A stretch of DNA of 64,000 nt from Candidatus Rokuibacteriota bacterium (GTDB lineage: Bacteria; Methylomirabilota; Methylomirabilia; Rokubacteriales; CSP1-6): NCBI GenBank assembly GCA_003220535.1, contig QHSU01000070.1, positions 62,001 through 126,000 of the forward strand, in the 5' to 3' direction. Below, one piece after another: positions 1 through 7,635 of the stretch. The stretch's first letter is position 1, and each line of letters starts with the position of its first letter. The notes under the pieces are model-generated. The model searched no databases, was not told where the DNA came from, and was given only the letters and a program-made list of their open reading frames with translations. The position numbers and the translations under genes were made by a program.

Positions 1-409
1 TCCTCGCCAGTAGCTGCGCCACGTCCCAGACCTCCACGATGAGCCCGGGCGCCACCGCTGCCCGCAGTCCGCGCTCGAACTCGGCCCACTGCGGAATCGC
101 GGCCCGGTCGAGCAGGACCGCAAGGCGCTGGGCGCCGTGCCAGGCCGGGCTCGGCTGCCCGTACTTGCGCCGCAGGCGCGCGACGAGGTCGGCGGGCGCG
201 TAGGCGAGCTTGTTCTCGACGAAGAACGGGGGCGCGCCCGGGGCCTCGACCCGGATGTCGGCGGAGACGTCGTTTCCGAGCGCGACCTCGCGCTCGACCG
301 AGACCTGCCCGGGCGCGCAGCCAGCCGTCGCCGCGCACTCGACGCGGCAGAGGTCAGCGCAGATCTCGTCGACAAACGCGCCGAGCTCGCTGTCGAACGG
401 CTGTGGCAT
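1..409 (-). CDS. PD-(D/E)XK-like protein, C-terminus beyond window edge
   Basis: An open frame starts with ATG at 409 (AGGAG about 8 bases upstream) and runs off the left edge, giving 136 visible residues. Around residues 45-70 an acidic residue in a DIRVEA strand is followed about 14 residues later by FFVENK, a hydrophobic strand ending in E-x-K. This is the spacing of the PD-(D/E)XK nuclease fold, and the following segment is helical. In related bacteria such an N-terminal domain can precede other domains, and the missing C-terminus would decide. A nuclease-like fold is an inference from one motif; activity and substrate are unknown. Confidence 0.6.
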   Translation of the reverse strand, partial: MPQPFDSELGAFVDEICADLCRVECAATAGCAPGQVSVEREVALGNDVSADIRVEAPGAPPFFVENKLAYAPADLVARLRRKYGQPSPAWHGAQRLAVLLDRAAIPQWAEFERGLRAAVAPGLIVEVWDVAQLLAR

Positions 410-711
410 CGGTCACGCTCCTGCTGAGGACCGGTTCAGCACAGCGGGGCCTGCCAGAGCGCGTGGCCGACGAACTCGATCACGGAGTCGTTGTCGTGCA
501 CGTCGAGAGGGCGAGAGATCCCAAAGCCCCGTCTCGATCGCCAACCTTGCCCCTCCCCCCGGCGGCGAGCAAGGATTGCTCTTCAGACCGCTTGAGTCAA
601 GGGCCGGACCGGACAACCGTCACCGGGGTTGTGGTGCCCCGAAGGGCTCCTACCCGCAATGTCCCCGCCCGGCCGCGCGAGGCCCGCGGCGAAGCAGACA
701 GACTTTCGCTA
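410..711. other. Intergenic stretch with a possible gene remnant
   Basis: No complete gene is convincing here. On the minus strand a protein-like C-terminal segment (reading VHDNDSVIEFVGHALW) ends in a TGA at 438-436, but it has no good upstream start, and the codon pattern jumps to another frame near 520-545. It may be the end of a small decayed or frameshifted gene preceding the partial gene at the left edge. The neighbouring gene at 712-1472 is also frameshifted. Confidence 0.3.
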
Positions 712-1472
712 TTAGTCGGTGCGTCGCCGGACTCGGTCGTTCGCCGCTGAAGCTTCCCGTTGAGCCGTCCGCCGTCGCCGCCGCGCGTCGGCCAACCGAC
801 GCTCGAGCTCGCGCACTTCCTGCCCGACCCGCTCTGCGGCTGCGGCGCGCTGCAGGGCGTCCTGCCGTTTCACTTCAGCCTGCTTCGCGAGGCGCTCGCG
901 CTCCGCCTGCTCGCGGGCCCGCTGCGCCGCGGCTCGCTCGCTCTGACGCTGTGGCGCGCCGCCACCGCGGACCACTCGGAGGCCAGCGCCTGCCCCGGCG
1001 AGGACTTCGAACCCCGGGGCGGGCAACTCGGCGATGAGCCTGCCGCGGCGGAGATCGTCCGCGAGGCGGCGGTCGACGGCGGCCCCAATCAGAGTATTCG
1101 AGATGCGACCGAGCGCCGCGGGCGAGATGCGATAGCCGGCCTTCGTCATCGCCTCGGCCGCGCGGTCGGTGAGCGCCGCCAACTCGGCCCGCTGTGTCTG
1201 CATTGCCTCAGCGGCTGCCCGGGGGTCGCGGAGCTGGCTACCCCGCACCTGCTCGACCACGTCGATGAAGTGACTCACCCGCTGGGGAACCAGCCGTGCC
1301 AGCTGGTTCACCGCCCACAGGGGGGCTGCGGGCTTGCTGAGTCGCCGAACGGCCCGGGCTTCTGCGGACCGGCTGCCTCGAGCGCGGCCGCCTTCGCGTT
1401 CCTCGCGCTCGTGAACTCCTTCGGCGGCACCGCATACAGCTCTTCGATGTCGCGGTTGGCATCCGCGCTCAT
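712..1472 (-). pseudogene. Coiled-coil hypothetical protein, frameshifted
   Basis: The start ATG at 1472 opens a frame reading MSADANRDIEELYAVPPKEF, which closes within about 100 bases of the shift. The continuing homologous reading (AEARAVRRLSKPAAPLWAVN and onward to 712) is in another minus-strand frame. The switch lies near 1365-1385, where the two frames meet in a GCCGGTCC stretch. The joined product would be about 250 residues. It has a conserved N-terminal block (xELYxxPxxxF, then KPxxPLWAVNQL), a central helical block, and an Arg/Ala/Glu-rich coiled coil over roughly the last 80 residues. I know the family only as a hypothetical protein. A 1- or 4-base deletion fits; a sequencing or assembly error is equally possible. 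Confidence 0.6.
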
Positions 1473-1578
1473 GGGCTCCAGCGTACCGCGTTCGGCCGCG
1501 GATCGCCGACGGCGTCTCGGGATCATCGGGGCGGACGCGCCTCGGGGCAATCCGGCGGAATTCGCTATACTCCCTGCC

Positions 1579-2211
1579 ATGAGCTCGGACGCTGTTGGAG
1601 GCCCCGCGGGTCGCATGCTCGAGGACCGAGTGGTCCCGCCTGGCGAGTGCTGGGCGAAGGTGCTGAGGCGCGGGCAGATGCTGCGGATCGTCGACCTCGA
1701 GGGGCGGCAGGCCGTGGACTTCCTCTGCTACAACGCCGCGGATCCGGAGGATCGCTACAGCGCGGCGGACACGATGAAGTATGCGAAGACGATCTTCCTG
1801 ACCAAGGGCCACGGCATCTACTCGGACATGGGCCGGCGCCTGTTCACGATCGTCGAGGACAGTTGCGGGCGCCACGATACGATCGGAGGCTGCTGCAGCG
1901 CCGAGAGCAACGAGTTCCGATACAGCGTCAAGGACACGCCGAGCTGCCGGGCAAACTTCCTCCGGGCGCTGGCCGGCTTTGGATTGGGCCGGCGGGACAT
2001 CGTGGCCAACATCAACTTCTTCATGAACGTGCCGGTAGCCGCGGACGGCACCATGGGGATCGTGGACGGGCTCTCGAAGCCTGGCGACTACGTAGACTTG
2101 CGCGCGGAGATGGACGTCCTGGCGGTGATTTCGAACTGTCCCCAGATTCATAACCCCTGCAACGGCTTCAACCCGACGCCGATCCGCGTTCTCGTGACCG
2201 AGTCGGGCTGA
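1579..2211 (+). CDS. DUF1989 / urea carboxylase-associated family protein
   Basis: This 210-residue protein has the hallmarks of DUF1989: VPPGECWAKVLRRGQMLRIV at the N-terminus, then QAVDFLCYNAADPEDRYS, a DTMKYAK segment, and late NCPQIHNPCNGFNPTPIRV with conserved Cys and His/Asn residues. Members are often encoded beside urea carboxylase or aminomethyltransferase genes and have been linked to amine or guanidine-derivative metabolism; the exact reaction here is unknown. The ATG at 1579 is chosen because homology begins shortly after it, although the frame stays open further upstream. It lies 53 bases before the flavin reductase gene at 2265 and is probably co-transcribed with it. Confidence 0.85.
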   Translation: MSSDAVGGPAGRMLEDRVVPPGECWAKVLRRGQMLRIVDLEGRQAVDFLCYNAADPEDRYSAADTMKYAKTIFLTKGHGIYSDMGRRLFTIVEDSCGRHDTIGGCCSAESNEFRYSVKDTPSCRANFLRALAGFGLGRRDIVANINFFMNVPVAADGTMGIVDGLSKPGDYVDLRAEMDVLAVISNCPQIHNPCNGFNPTPIRVLVTESG

Positions 2212-2264
2212 GCCGGGCGGTGCCTGCGCTGCCGTCGGCTCCGATTCTCGCGGGAGGAGAGACG

Positions 2265-4232
2265 ATGGCCTACGAGTTTCGCGCCCTGTTCACGCCGATC
2301 CAGGTCGGCCGCCTCACGCTCAAGAACCGGATTTACTCCTCGGGCCACGCCGAGGCGATGGCCGAGGGCGGCCGGCCCACCGAGCGACTGCGGCGGTACC
2401 ACGAGGCCAAGGCGCGCGGCGGCTGCGCGCTCACGATCTTCGGCGGCTCTTCGAGCGTTCACCCATCGTCGCCGGCCGCCGCGTGGAAGCAGATCGCCAA
2501 CCATGACGACTCCATCATCCCTGCGTACCGCGCGATCGCCGACGCCGTGCACGACCACGGCTGTCTTGTCTTCACTCAGCTCACTCACCTCGGACGCCGG
2601 GCCCAGTCCGACGCTGAGGAGTCGAACGTCCTCCTTGCCCCGTCGCAGATCCCGGAGAAGGTTCATCGCGAGGTCCCCCACGAGCTGGAAGGGGAGCAGA
2701 TCGCCGAGCTCGTGCGCGCCTTTGGCGAGGCCGCGCGCCGCTGCCAGGACGGCGGTCTCGACGGGATCGAGATCTCGATGGCCCACAACCATCTGATCGA
2801 TCAGTTCTGGTCGCCCCTTTTCAACGAGCGACTCGACGAGTACGGCGGGAGCCTCGAGAACCGGATGCGCTTCGCCGTTGAAGTCCTGACGGAGATCCGG
2901 CGGCGGGTCGGTCGTGACTTCGTCGTGGGCGCCCGCATCTCGGGGGACGAGCTTACCCGGGGCGGCCTCACCGCGTCCGACATGGCGGCGATCACACGCC
3001 GCCTCGCCGCCTCGGGCCTGGTCGACTTCCTGTCGGTCATCGGCGGCGGCGCCCACACCTACTCCCTCCAGGCCGCAGCCGTGCCGAACATGAGCTTCAC
3101 CACCGGCGTCTATGTCCCTCTGACGGCCGCCATCAAAGAGGCCGCGCCCCAGATGCCGATCCTGCACGCGAGCCGCATCGTCGATCCAGCGCACGCGGAC
3201 CGGATCATCGCCGCCGGGCACGTCGACGTGGTCGGCATGACGCGCGCGTTGATTGCCGACCCTGATCTCCCGCGGAAGGCGCGTGAAGGCCGGTTCGACG
3301 ACATCCGCACGTGCGTGGGGGCGAACGAAGGGTGCATCGACCGGATCTACCAGGGGAGACCGGTGACGTGCGTCCAGAACCCCGCCACCGGCCGTGAGGT
3401 CGAGCTCGCTGGAGTCCAGCCTACGACGACGCCCAAGAAGGTCGTGGTGGTCGGCGGCGGCGTCGCGGGGCTGGAGGCGACCCGGATGGCAGCACTGCGA
3501 GGGCATCGCGTGGTGCTGTTCGAAAAGGCAGCGGAGCTGGGAGGGCAGGTGCTGCTCGCCGCCCGCGCGCCTGCGCGCGCCGAGTACGCGGGCATCGTCC
3601 GCTTTCTCGCCGCCCAGATCCGCAAGCTCGCGGTGGACGTCCGGCTCGCAGTGGAGGCCACGCCGTCCGTGGTGCTGGCAGAGCACCCCGATGCCGTCGT
3701 CGTCGCTACCGGGTCGCGTCCCTATATCCCGCCCGTCCCGGGTATCGACGGCAAGCACGTGGTGACGGATCGCGACGTGCTGGGCGGGGAGGCGACGGTG
3801 GGAGCGAACGTGGTCGTAGTCGATGACGTGCACACGCAGGAGGCGCTCTCGACCGCCGAGCTGATCCTCGATCAGGGCAAGCGCGTCGAGGTGATCTCAC
3901 CGCTCTTCTATGTCGGCCAGGATATCGGGGTCACCTCCATCGCCCCGCTCTACACGCGCCTGTTCACCAAGGGCGTGGTCTTCACCTCGTGCACCGAGCT
4001 CCGCGCCGTCGAAGGCTCAACGGTGGTCGTCGCAAACGTCTATTCCGGCGCGGAGCGCCGCATCGAGTCCGTCGATACGGTCGTGCTGGCGGCGGGGAGC
4101 CGCTCGACGGACGGCCTCTACCGCGCGCTCAAGGGCCACGTCCCCGAGCTCTACGCGGCGGGCGACTGCATCGCTCCGCGTGGCGTCCACCAGGCGATCC
4201 TCGACGGCACCCGGGTGGCGCGGGCGATCTGA
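2265..4232 (+). CDS. Old-yellow-enzyme/FAD-NAD(P) reductase fusion (2,4-dienoyl-CoA reductase / TMADH type)
   Basis: This 655-residue protein is a two-part flavoenzyme. Residues 1-345 are an FMN TIM barrel (FTPIQVGRLTLKNRIYSSGH near the start, DEYGGSLENRMRF near 200). About 395-655 is an FAD/NAD(P) reductase domain with a VVVVGGGVAGLEA dinucleotide motif near 400. A cysteine motif links them, but only C350, C357 and C369 are present; the family's second cysteine (C-x2-C-x3-C-x11-C) is A353. Family members reduce dienoyl-CoAs or demethylate amines using FMN, a 4Fe-4S cluster and FAD. The ATG at 2265 has GGAGGAG 7 bases upstream. The DUF1989 neighbour suggests a nitrogenous substrate; that is inference. 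Confidence 0.9.
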   Translation: MAYEFRALFTPIQVGRLTLKNRIYSSGHAEAMAEGGRPTERLRRYHEAKARGGCALTIFGGSSSVHPSSPAAAWKQIANHDDSIIPAYRAIADAVHDHGCLVFTQLTHLGRRAQSDAEESNVLLAPSQIPEKVHREVPHELEGEQIAELVRAFGEAARRCQDGGLDGIEISMAHNHLIDQFWSPLFNERLDEYGGSLENRMRFAVEVLTEIRRRVGRDFVVGARISGDELTRGGLTASDMAAITRRLAASGLVDFLSVIGGGAHTYSLQAAAVPNMSFTTGVYVPLTAAIKEAAPQMPILHASRIVDPAHADRIIAAGHVDVVGMTRALIADPDLPRKAREGRFDDIRTCVGANEGCIDRIYQGRPVTCVQNPATGREVELAGVQPTTTPKKVVVVGGGVAGLEATRMAALRGHRVVLFEKAAELGGQVLLAARAPARAEYAGIVRFLAAQIRKLAVDVRLAVEATPSVVLAEHPDAVVVATGSRPYIPPVPGIDGKHVVTDRDVLGGEATVGANVVVVDDVHTQEALSTAELILDQGKRVEVISPLFYVGQDIGVTSIAPLYTRLFTKGVVFTSCTELRAVEGSTVVVANVYSGAERRIESVDTVVLAAGSRSTDGLYRALKGHVPELYAAGDCIAPRGVHQAILDGTRVARAI

Positions 4233-4253
4233 CGGCGTAAAAGGGCAACCGCG

Positions 4254-4382
4254 GGTACGGGCGGCGTCAGCGGAGGGGACACTGGCGGTGGTACGAATCC
4301 GGATCACGATGTACATCTGAGCGGGTACTCGCGCGGCGGCACCTACGTCGCTCCTTACACGAGGAGTTCCCCTCGGCGGTAG
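4254..4382 (+). pseudogene. Possible C-terminal remnant of a secreted Gly-rich protein
   Basis: After the reductase stop the same frame stays open to a TAG at 4380-4382 without a start codon. The translated tail (HDVHLSGYSRGGTYVAPYTR) resembles the C-terminal GYxRxxGTYVxPYxRSSP motif of small secreted hypothetical proteins, preceded by a Gly/Thr-rich linker. With no N-terminus it looks like a remnant or a chance match. Confidence 0.3.
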
Positions 4383-5105
4383 AAGCTCCGGTGTCGGAAC
4401 GCCCGTCGGCAATGACTCTTTCGTCCGGCGTGACCACCAAGCCTGCCCTCTGATACCACCAGTACTCCCGGCGAACGGGCGGCTCGGCGATGACAGCGTC
4501 GGGAGCTCCATAACGCGCGCGAAGGCGCGGCCCCGGAGCCGGTGACCGTGGGTGGTGGACCCTTTGATACCGAACGCCTCGATCTTGAAGGGTCTTCCTA
4601 GCGTGTTCGTCACTGCGTCGACGTGATCACCTAAGCGGATGCCCGCGGTTCCCCGTCCATCCGCGATCGGCTCTTGCCGGGCTCGGTCGAGCCCCCGCCC
4701 GATCGCCCGGCAGACCATCACGCGAGCCTTCATAGCAGCACCGGCGCTACCGTCCTTGAAGGCACCCAATTCAGGAATTCTCCGCGTTGCGATTCGGGGA
4801 TTTCCCTGCTTGCCTGCGATCGTTCCTCTTGCTACCTGGCATGTATGGGTCCATGCCGTTTCGTTGAGTGGGAAGCGGTCGACGAGCGCCTTCGTCACGC
4901 GATCACGCCCACGACGGCGTGCGCGGGCGTCTCAGATCTCTCACAGGTCGACCTGTCTGCCTTCCGCCTTTCCGGTCGCGGAGTCTTCTGACCACAGAGT
5001 TTCTCACGCGAGACAGCGCAGCCTAGGTCGCGCCGGGCCGCGCCCGGCGTTGCCAGGGCTTCCATTCTTGAGTGGACCGGATGCTGGAACCTAGCGGAGG
5101 GGAAT
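4383..5105. other. Long non-coding or decayed stretch
   Basis: About 720 bases with no gene I can support. Open frames occur on both strands, but none has a credible ribosome binding site, a recognisable motif or the strong third-position GC bias of neighbouring genes. AT content is slightly higher than in flanking genes. I see no tRNA, clear terminator or transposase remnant. Confidence 0.4.
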
Positions 5106-5342
5106 GTGGCAGACTTGCTCTTCATCGTGTCGCGCACCGAGCCAAAGCGATACATGTATCTCAGGCACGTATACGCCGACGAGAGTCGGGACGTGATCCT
5201 CGACCGTCGAGGAGGCGAACGGCGCCAGAGCTGGCGGCAGCCGCCAGTCGAGAGACGCCACGTGGAGCGGCGCCATCGAGACATCACGCGGGAGCTCGCG
5301 TCGTCGGGCTGGGCCCTGGTCACGCGTCCGGCGGCGAAGTAA
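5106..5342 (+). CDS. Small basic protein with RRxxERR repeats
   Basis: A 78-residue protein starting at GTG 5106, with GGAGGGG directly upstream. The first 30 residues (ADLLFIVSRTEPKRYMYLRH) look like a folded alpha/beta segment. Residues 33-62 carry Arg clusters separated by acidic or Gln residues (RRGGERR, VERRHVERRHRD). The C-terminus is hydrophobic. I recognise it as a conserved hypothetical of this bacterial group. The basic repeat suggests contact with nucleic acid or an acidic partner, without direct evidence. Confidence 0.7.
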   Translation: MADLLFIVSRTEPKRYMYLRHVYADESRDVILDRRGGERRQSWRQPPVERRHVERRHRDITRELASSGWALVTRPAAK

Positions 5343-5399
5343 CGGAGACGCGACCCCGACTCGACGCCGCGCATCGGAGGGGCCCGGCCAGGTCCTCCT

Positions 5400-5765
5400 T
5401 CAGGCCAACGCTTGGCCGTGGTCGTCGATCAACTCCTTCGCCATCTTGACGGCGTAGGCGTCGGCGTCCTGCTTGGTATCGAACATCCGGTCGGGCGTGA
5501 TCTGCATGTGAAGAGTTCCGCGCTCGACGATTCTCACCGACGCCTTGGGACACCAACGAGCGCCGTTCGGCTTGCACGACTGTGGTTGGATCTGCCACCC
5601 TTTGTGCTCAGTCTCGCTCGTCGGGCCGAGGATCGGAGTCTCTCGCATGGCCTCCCGGAGCGCGGCGATGGCGGCGTGGGATTGCGTGATATGCCACTCA
5701 ATATCATTACCGCACGTCTGGCAGATGCCGTAGATTCCAGGCTTTGGACGATAGGTGTGCATCAT
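5400..5765 (-). CDS. Small zinc-ribbon-like hypothetical protein
   Basis: This 121-residue product starts at one of two adjacent ATGs (5765 or 5762), with AAGGAG just upstream. Residues about 10-20 contain ICQTCGND, one CxxC knuckle, and a further cysteine pair (SCKPNGARWCPK) lies near residue 63, so one zinc site is plausible. The C-terminal 45 residues (QITPDRMFDTKQDADAYAVK) resemble a short alpha/beta module found in small hypothetical proteins. No neighbour suggests a role. Confidence 0.6.
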   Translation of the reverse strand: MMHTYRPKPGIYGICQTCGNDIEWHITQSHAAIAALREAMRETPILGPTSETEHKGWQIQPQSCKPNGARWCPKASVRIVERGTLHMQITPDRMFDTKQDADAYAVKMAKELIDDHGQALA

Positions 5766-6094
5766 CTCTCCTTGTCCTTCTGACGCGGAGTGTCGCCGAT
5801 ACGCAGGGTTCGTACCATGCTCCGCTATCCGCAACACTGTCTCTGGCGTCTCCCGCTCGACTGCGAGGTTCAACAGGCGATCCAGTCGCCGAGTTCAAGG
5901 TTACCCGACTCCATCACGGCCTACCAAGGAACGATTGAGGGAACTTCGCGTTAGTGGAGAGCTTGGGGCAGGGTAGACCAACAAACCATCGGGGCCGGGT
6001 CCCACTGCGTCGTGAAAGCCCCGAGTGGGCCCCGAAGAAATTCCCCGGTCAGTGCTTGCGGCGCCCGTTGGACTCAGGTACGTTACGTGGCGAT
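5766..6094. other. Intergenic region between divergent small genes
   Basis: About 330 bases between the start of the zinc-ribbon gene (minus) and the start of the secreted protein gene (plus). It must hold both promoters, but I cannot identify convincing -35/-10 or -24/-12 pairs. No gene seen. Confidence 0.3.
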
Positions 6095-6385
6095 ATGAGG
6101 CGCGGGCTCGTGGCGTTTGTCGTGTTCGGAGCGCTTGCCTGCCTTCAACCGTTGGCCTACGCAGATCCCCCCGATCCCACCTGGATCGCCGGCTTCTGGG
6201 ACGACGCCGACTTCGACGACGTCGTCGTCCGCATCACGTCGACCTCGGGCGTGGCCGAGGCGCACTCGCTTCGTGCGCTCGAACCGCACTGGGCCCCGAT
6301 CTCGACCGCGCCTGTGGCCGACGACCGACTCGCCCCGAGTCCGGCGGTCCCCGAGCGGCAGTCTCGATGTCCCCCTTGCGCCTGA
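6095..6385 (+). CDS. Small secreted hypothetical protein
   Basis: A 96-residue protein whose first 24 residues form a Sec signal peptide (MRRG, then VAFVVFGALACLQPL, then YADP, likely cut after YA). The mature part begins DPPDPTWIAGFWDDADFDDV, an acidic-aromatic segment I have seen in short periplasmic proteins of unknown role. The tail is Pro/Ala-rich. The ATG at 6095 was chosen because it places the signal peptide at the N-terminus. It lies 93 bases upstream of the sigma-54 activator gene. Confidence 0.65.
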   Translation: MRRGLVAFVVFGALACLQPLAYADPPDPTWIAGFWDDADFDDVVVRITSTSGVAEAHSLRALEPHWAPISTAPVADDRLAPSPAVPERQSRCPPCA

Positions 6386-6478
6386 GCCGATTCTAGACTC
6401 GCGCCATTCGACCGCGCGGCATTCTGTCCTCTGCCGAGCGCCGCGCGCCCGTTGAGATCCTTTAGGGGGGAGGGACCA

Positions 6479-7507
6479 ATGACTGATGATCGCATTCCGC
6501 TTTTCGACGGAAGCCCGCAGATGCAGGCGGTATGGAGGGTCATCGAGAATATCGCCGACACCGACGCGACGGTGCTGATCCGTGGGGAAAGCGGCGTGGG
6601 GAAGGACCTCGTGGCTCGGGCCATCCACGCTCGCTCGCCCCGCCGCGGCGACCCGTTCGTCAAGGTGAACTGCGCGGCGATTCCCGCGGAGCTCATCGAG
6701 TCCGAGCTGTTTGGCCACGAGAGGGGCGCCTTTACCGGTGCGTACCGGCGCAAGCCCGGGCAATTCGAGTACGCGAAGAACGGTACGATCTACCTGGACG
6801 AGATCGCAGAGCTGCCGCTCGCCCTTCAGGCCAAGCTCCTCCACGTGCTACAGGATTTCCGCTTCTCCCGGGTAGGCGGCGTCGAGTCGATCGAGGTCGG
6901 CGCGCGTGTGATCGCCGCGACGAATCGTGATCTGGAATACGCGCTGCGACGCGGCGAGTTCCGGGAGGACCTCTACTACCGACTCAATATGGTGGAGCTC
7001 CGGATTCCCCCACTCCGAGAGCGGAGAGAAGAGATCCCGGTCCTGGCGTCGTGGTTCCTCGCCAGGTTCAACGAGCAGTACGGGCGACAGAAGCGGCTCT
7101 CGTCCGAGACGATGACGCGCCTCACGGGCTACTCGTGGTCGGGGAACGTCCGAGAGCTCGAGAACATCATTCGCCGCATGGTGGTGCTCTCCGACGGCGA
7201 GCAGGCGTTCGAGGCGCTCGTCGCTGGTGGGCGCTGCGGGTCCACCGCGACCTCGCCGGGAGCTCCCATCGTCACCGAGAGCTTGAGGGAGATCGCGCGC
7301 CGCAGCGCGCGCGAGGCCGAGCGCAACGCGCTGGCCGAGGTGCTCGAACGCGTGCATTGGAATCGCGCCGAGGCGTCTCGGATTCTCAAGGTCAGCTACA
7401 AGACGCTCCTGAACAAGATCGCCGAGTGCCGTCTCGACCCGCGGAGCCCGCGGAGGCGCGGGACCCCCGCGTCCGGGGGCTGGAGCCCTCCAAACGCGAG
7501 GTCGTAG
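6479..7507 (+). CDS. Sigma-54-interacting AAA+ activator, PspF-like, no receiver domain
   Basis: This 342-residue protein consists of a sigma-54 activation ATPase followed by a DNA-binding helix-turn-helix. Walker A (GESGVGKD) is near residue 40, the GAFTGA loop that contacts sigma-54 at about 83-88, Walker B (TIYLDEIAEL) near 105, and the arginine-finger segment follows. The Fis-type helix-turn-helix (NRAEASRILKVSYKTLLNKI) is near 300. There is no N-terminal sensory domain, as in PspF, so control would come from a partner protein or expression level. GGGGGGAGGG precedes the ATG. No -24/-12 promoter was recognised nearby, so its targets are unknown. Confidence 0.93.
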   Translation: MTDDRIPLFDGSPQMQAVWRVIENIADTDATVLIRGESGVGKDLVARAIHARSPRRGDPFVKVNCAAIPAELIESELFGHERGAFTGAYRRKPGQFEYAKNGTIYLDEIAELPLALQAKLLHVLQDFRFSRVGGVESIEVGARVIAATNRDLEYALRRGEFREDLYYRLNMVELRIPPLRERREEIPVLASWFLARFNEQYGRQKRLSSETMTRLTGYSWSGNVRELENIIRRMVVLSDGEQAFEALVAGGRCGSTATSPGAPIVTESLREIARRSAREAERNALAEVLERVHWNRAEASRILKVSYKTLLNKIAECRLDPRSPRRRGTPASGGWSPPNARS

Positions 7508-7509
7508 CC

Positions 7510-7554
7510 CTACTTCCCGCTGATCTTCCAGATCACTCGGGTGCCCGATGTCCC
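7510..7554 (-). pseudogene. Tail remnant of a duplicated PQQ-type dehydrogenase
   Basis: Fifteen minus-strand codons ending in TAG at 7512-7510 read GTSGTRVIWKISGK. The intact dehydrogenase just upstream ends with the similar PGTGVIWKICG. The DNA is alike as well, with GTGATCTGGAAGATC shared. No start or longer frame accompanies it, so it looks like the leftover end of a tandem copy. Confidence 0.45.
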
Positions 7555-7585
7555 CGCGTGTGCCGAAACCACTGGCCAAAGTTGA

Positions 7586-7611
7586 GGGGGCGGCCGGAGC
7601 CGCCCCCTTTT
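7586..7611 (+). terminator. Rho-independent terminator
   Basis: A perfect 9-bp stem (GGGGGCGGC at 7586-7594, GCCGCCCCC at 7599-7607) with a four-base loop is followed by TTTT at 7608-7611. It ends the plus-strand activator transcript. The T-run is on the plus side only, so it is not an efficient intrinsic terminator for the converging minus-strand gene. Confidence 0.85.
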
Positions 7612-7635
7612 GAGGACCGTCAAGATTGTTGTTTC

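Noticed and set aside
4017-4898. Minus-strand frame extending into the 4.4-5.1 kb gap
   Set aside because: Half lies opposite the flavin reductase gene; the rest lacks a ribosome site, conserved motif or codon bias.
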